DNA of 26,029 nucleotides, from positions 1-26,029 of the forward strand of contig JAGCMI010000116.1 of the NCBI GenBank assembly GCA_017646545.1, given 5' to 3'. A model generated the notes under the pieces. It was not told the DNA's origin. It made no database searches and saw only the letters and a program-made list of their open reading frames with translations. Numbering within the stretch: the first letter of the stretch is position 1; each line of letters opens with the position of its first letter. The position numbers and the translations under genes were made by a program. This DNA comes from Oscillospiraceae bacterium (GTDB lineage: Bacteria > Bacillota > Clostridia > Oscillospirales > Oscillospiraceae). This document shows positions 24,173 through 26,029 of this stretch, piece after piece.

Positions 24173-24256
24173 CGTTGGATAAACTGCAATTTACGGCAAA
24201 GGATCGCTCTGTTTCGATTATCAACAAATGTATACAATTGGTTTGTGGTTTTCGCA

Positions 24257-24285
24257 TTGCGTCCGGGGGAAAGCTGTGGTATAAT
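24257..24285 (+). promoter_or_regulatory. Strong extended -10 promoter for the kinase-like/GNAT operon
   Basis: TTGCGT (24257-24262) is 17 bases from a perfect TATAAT (24280-24285), which is preceded by TGG, making the extended -10 TGnTATAAT. Transcription should start near 24291-24293. Confidence 0.8.
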
Positions 24286-24290
24286 ATAAC

Positions 24291-24318
24291 AGATTTGCAA
24301 GGTACTTCTTGTAAATCT
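24291..24318 (+). promoter_or_regulatory. Hairpin at the 5' end of the leader
   Basis: AGATTTGCAAG (24291-24301) pairs with CTTGTAAATCT (24308-24318) with one G-T pair and a 6-base loop. It begins almost exactly at the predicted transcription start, an arrangement that usually protects mRNA 5' ends. Confidence 0.5.
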
Positions 24319-24358
24319 CTGTGCAAAAGATAAGAAACGAACCGAAAGGGAGGGTACC

Positions 24359-25108
24359 ATGGCCAGCTTTTGTATGAAAATCGCCGGGGCGGTGGCCCAT
24401 GTTACCTGCCTTTTTGAAAGCACACCTTTATATTTCAGAGCCTATGTGACGGAAGATGAGGCGCAATTTTCCATTTCCGTTTCCAGAGAGGATCTGATTT
24501 TTGAGCAGGCGGAATTGGATGCCGAGGCGGTGCAGGAGGGATTTCGCTTCCGCACCTTCACCGATCCCTTTCTGGAGCGAGCCGCCATCCAGCGGGCTTT
24601 TGCGGAATTTCTCTTTGATCGGGGGGTTCTGCTGCTGCACGGCAGCACCGTGGCGGTGGATGGGCAAGCTTATCTCTTCACCGCCCGCAGCGGCACCGGA
24701 AAATCCACCCATACCCGGCTCTGGTGCCAAGCCTTTGGCAGCCGCGCTGCCATAATCAACGACGATAAGCCCTTTGTTGCGGTGACGGGGGAGGGCGTGA
24801 CGGCGTTCGGTTCTCCCTGGAGCGGCAAGCATGGGTTGGACAATAATATTGCGGCGCCCCTGGCAGGCATCTGCTTTTTGGAACGGGGGCAGGAAAATAT
24901 CATCCGCCCGGCAAGCAGGGAAGAGGTACTGCCCCAGCTGCTGAAGCAGGGCTACTGCCCTTTGGATGAAAAGAAAAGCCAAATGTACCAACAGCTGATG
25001 CAACTGCTTGTGGATAAAATTCCCCTGTGGCAGATGCAGTGTAACAAAGATATTTCTGCCGCCCACACCGCTTTTGAAGCCATGTGTAACAAAGGAGAAA
25101 CCCTATGA
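24359..25108 (+). CDS. HPr-kinase/PEP-carboxykinase-like P-loop protein
   Basis: A 249-residue cytosolic protein. It has an HPr-kinase-type P-loop ARSGTGKSTHTRLW (Ser111 to Thr117, Lys115), an acidic NDDKPF segment (Asp135-Asp136) and GSPWSGKHGLDNN. It is shorter than true HPr kinase (about 310 residues) and lacks the N-terminal HprK domain; instead it begins with about 80 unrelated residues. The family is often found beside PqqD-like and peptide-modification genes, but none are visible here. GGGAGGG precedes the ATG. It overlaps the GNAT gene by four bases and shares its promoter. A kinase acting on a small molecule or peptide is possible; the substrate is unknown. Confidence 0.8.
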   Translation: MASFCMKIAGAVAHVTCLFESTPLYFRAYVTEDEAQFSISVSREDLIFEQAELDAEAVQEGFRFRTFTDPFLERAAIQRAFAEFLFDRGVLLLHGSTVAVDGQAYLFTARSGTGKSTHTRLWCQAFGSRAAIINDDKPFVAVTGEGVTAFGSPWSGKHGLDNNIAAPLAGICFLERGQENIIRPASREEVLPQLLKQGYCPLDEKKSQMYQQLMQLLVDKIPLWQMQCNKDISAAHTAFEAMCNKGETL

Positions 25109-25605
25109 GCATCACCACCGCCCGATTGACCCTGCGTCCTTTCTGCGAAGCTGATCAGGATGCCGCCATCGGCATTTTGATGGACAGCGAAGTGAAAAAG
25201 ACCTATATGATCCCGGATTACGAAACACCTGAGGCTGCCATGCCTCTGCTTCAGCGGCTGCAGCAGCTATCCTTGGAGGAAAATCGCTTTGTCCGCGCCA
25301 TTTGCCTGCAGGATCAGCTGATTGGATTTATGAATGATGTGGAAATTGTCGGCAAGCGGATCGAGCTGGGCTATGTGATCGCCACGGCGCATAAGGGCAA
25401 CGGCTACGCCACCGAGGCGCTGACGGCAGCCATCGCAGCGCTGTTTGACCGGGGCTTTGAAACGGTGCGCTGCGGCGCATTTGAAGAAAATCCTGCCAGC
25501 TGCCGGGTGATGGCAAAAAGCGGTATGAAACCCATTGAAGAAACGGAGTTTATCCAGTATCGGGGTAAAAATCACCGCTGTGTTTACTATGAAATAAATA
25601 AATGA
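25105..25605 (+). CDS. GNAT-family N-acetyltransferase (RimJ/RimL-like)
   Basis: A 166-residue acetyl-CoA-dependent acetyltransferase. It starts ITTARLTLRPFCEADQDAAI, as in RimJ/RimL-type GNATs, and has the CoA-binding motif HKGNGYATEALTAAI (Gly98 onward), then CGAFEENPASCRVMAKSGMK, the usual last strand and helix. It may acetylate protein N-termini or a small amine. Start ATGA overlaps the kinase-like gene, with AAAGGAG upstream, suggesting a shared pathway. The substrate cannot be told from the sequence. Confidence 0.9.
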   Translation: MSITTARLTLRPFCEADQDAAIGILMDSEVKKTYMIPDYETPEAAMPLLQRLQQLSLEENRFVRAICLQDQLIGFMNDVEIVGKRIELGYVIATAHKGNGYATEALTAAIAALFDRGFETVRCGAFEENPASCRVMAKSGMKPIEETEFIQYRGKNHRCVYYEINK

Positions 25606-25626
25606 ATATATATGGAGGAATATCAA

Positions 25627-26029
25627 ATGAGAGCATTTCCGGAGATGAAGAAGAAGCTGGGTTTTGGCATGATGCGCCTGCCCATGCTGGGCGAGCAGGT
25701 GGACTATGCCCAGGTGAATGCCATGGTGGATGCATTCCTTGAAAGGGGTTTCAACTATTTTGACACTGCCACCCCCTACATTGGCGGTCAAAGCGAAACC
25801 GCTGTGCGTGAATGCCTTGCAAAGCGCCATAGCAGAGAGTCCTTCCTGCTGACGGACAAGCTTTCTCCCAATCTGTGGGAAAAGGCAGAAGAAATTGTGC
25901 CTCTGGTGAGCCGCCAGTTGGAAAACTGCGGTGTGGAGTATTTTGACTTCTACCTGATGCACGCCATGAATGCCGACCGTCACCGCCGCTACACCGACGA
26001 GGGCGCATACGACATCGTCCAGAAGCTGA
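25627..26029 (+). CDS. Aldo/keto reductase, N-terminal part
   Basis: The first 134 codons of an aldo/keto reductase, cut by the window end. All four catalytic residues of the family are visible: Asp46 and Tyr51 in FDTATPYIGG, Lys78 in LLTDKL, and His112 in FYLMHAMN. The start MRAFPEMKKKLGFGMMRLPM matches oxidoreductases of the Fe-S-linked AKR group, which carry a C-terminal ferredoxin-like domain; that part is not in the window. GGAGG lies about eight bases before the ATG. It begins 21 bases after the GNAT stop and may be co-transcribed. The substrate is unknown. Confidence 0.9.
   Translation, partial: MRAFPEMKKKLGFGMMRLPMLGEQVDYAQVNAMVDAFLERGFNYFDTATPYIGGQSETAVRECLAKRHSRESFLLTDKLSPNLWEKAEEIVPLVSRQLENCGVEYFDFYLMHAMNADRHRRYTDEGAYDIVQKL

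Overview
The window looks like a chromosomal segment of an anaerobic, carbohydrate-degrading Clostridia bacterium, probably Oscillospirales or a related gut or rumen lineage. Evidence is the Gram-positive style lipoproteins, strong GGAGG ribosome-binding sites, many ATGA gene overlaps, a GH3 enzyme with the permuted domain order known from Ruminococcus and Butyrivibrio, and a GPH-type glycoside symporter. I see no tRNA, rRNA, CRISPR array, insertion sequence or phage gene. The taxonomic guess is inference.

Layout. 1-1110: 3' part of a 23S rRNA uracil-5 methyltransferase (RlmD type), cut by an in-frame TAG near its C-terminus. 1201-2106 (minus): an AT-rich orphan lipoprotein. 2264-3487 (minus): an AraC-family regulator, divergent from a secreted-glucosidase locus at 3752-10449. 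That locus holds a GH3 lipoprotein, a four-helix membrane protein and a second, domain-permuted, membrane-anchored GH3. 10637-12148: a stand-alone adenylate-forming ligase. 12286-17221: a tightly overlapping four-gene operon with a small membrane protein, an MBOAT O-acyltransferase and two exported SGNH-like proteins fused to BspA-type leucine-rich repeats in opposite orders. This resembles a cell-surface acylation machine. 17451-21964: GH2 glycosidase, GPH symporter and fructuronate-reductase-like SDR, together a likely glucuronide-utilisation set. 21985-24098: UDP-galactopyranose mutase (also with an in-frame TAG) overlapping a GT2 glycosyltransferase, probably for galactofuranose-containing surface glycan. 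24359-25605: an HPr-kinase-like P-loop protein and a GNAT acetyltransferase. 25627-end: an aldo/keto reductase, cut by the window edge.

How they work together. The AraC regulator and the two GH3 enzymes would release sugars from beta-glucosides at the cell surface. The GH2/GPH/SDR set would import and open glucuronides inside the cell. The MBOAT/SGNH operon and the Glf/GT2 pair would build and decorate the envelope.

The two strongest leads are these. First, two conserved genes are each interrupted by one in-frame TAG, while none of the 18 complete reading frames ends in TAG (11 TAA, 7 TGA). Second, the acyltransferase operon pairs two SGNH/leucine-rich-repeat fusions of inverted architecture, one of which appears to carry Cys and Glu in place of the catalytic Ser and Asp.
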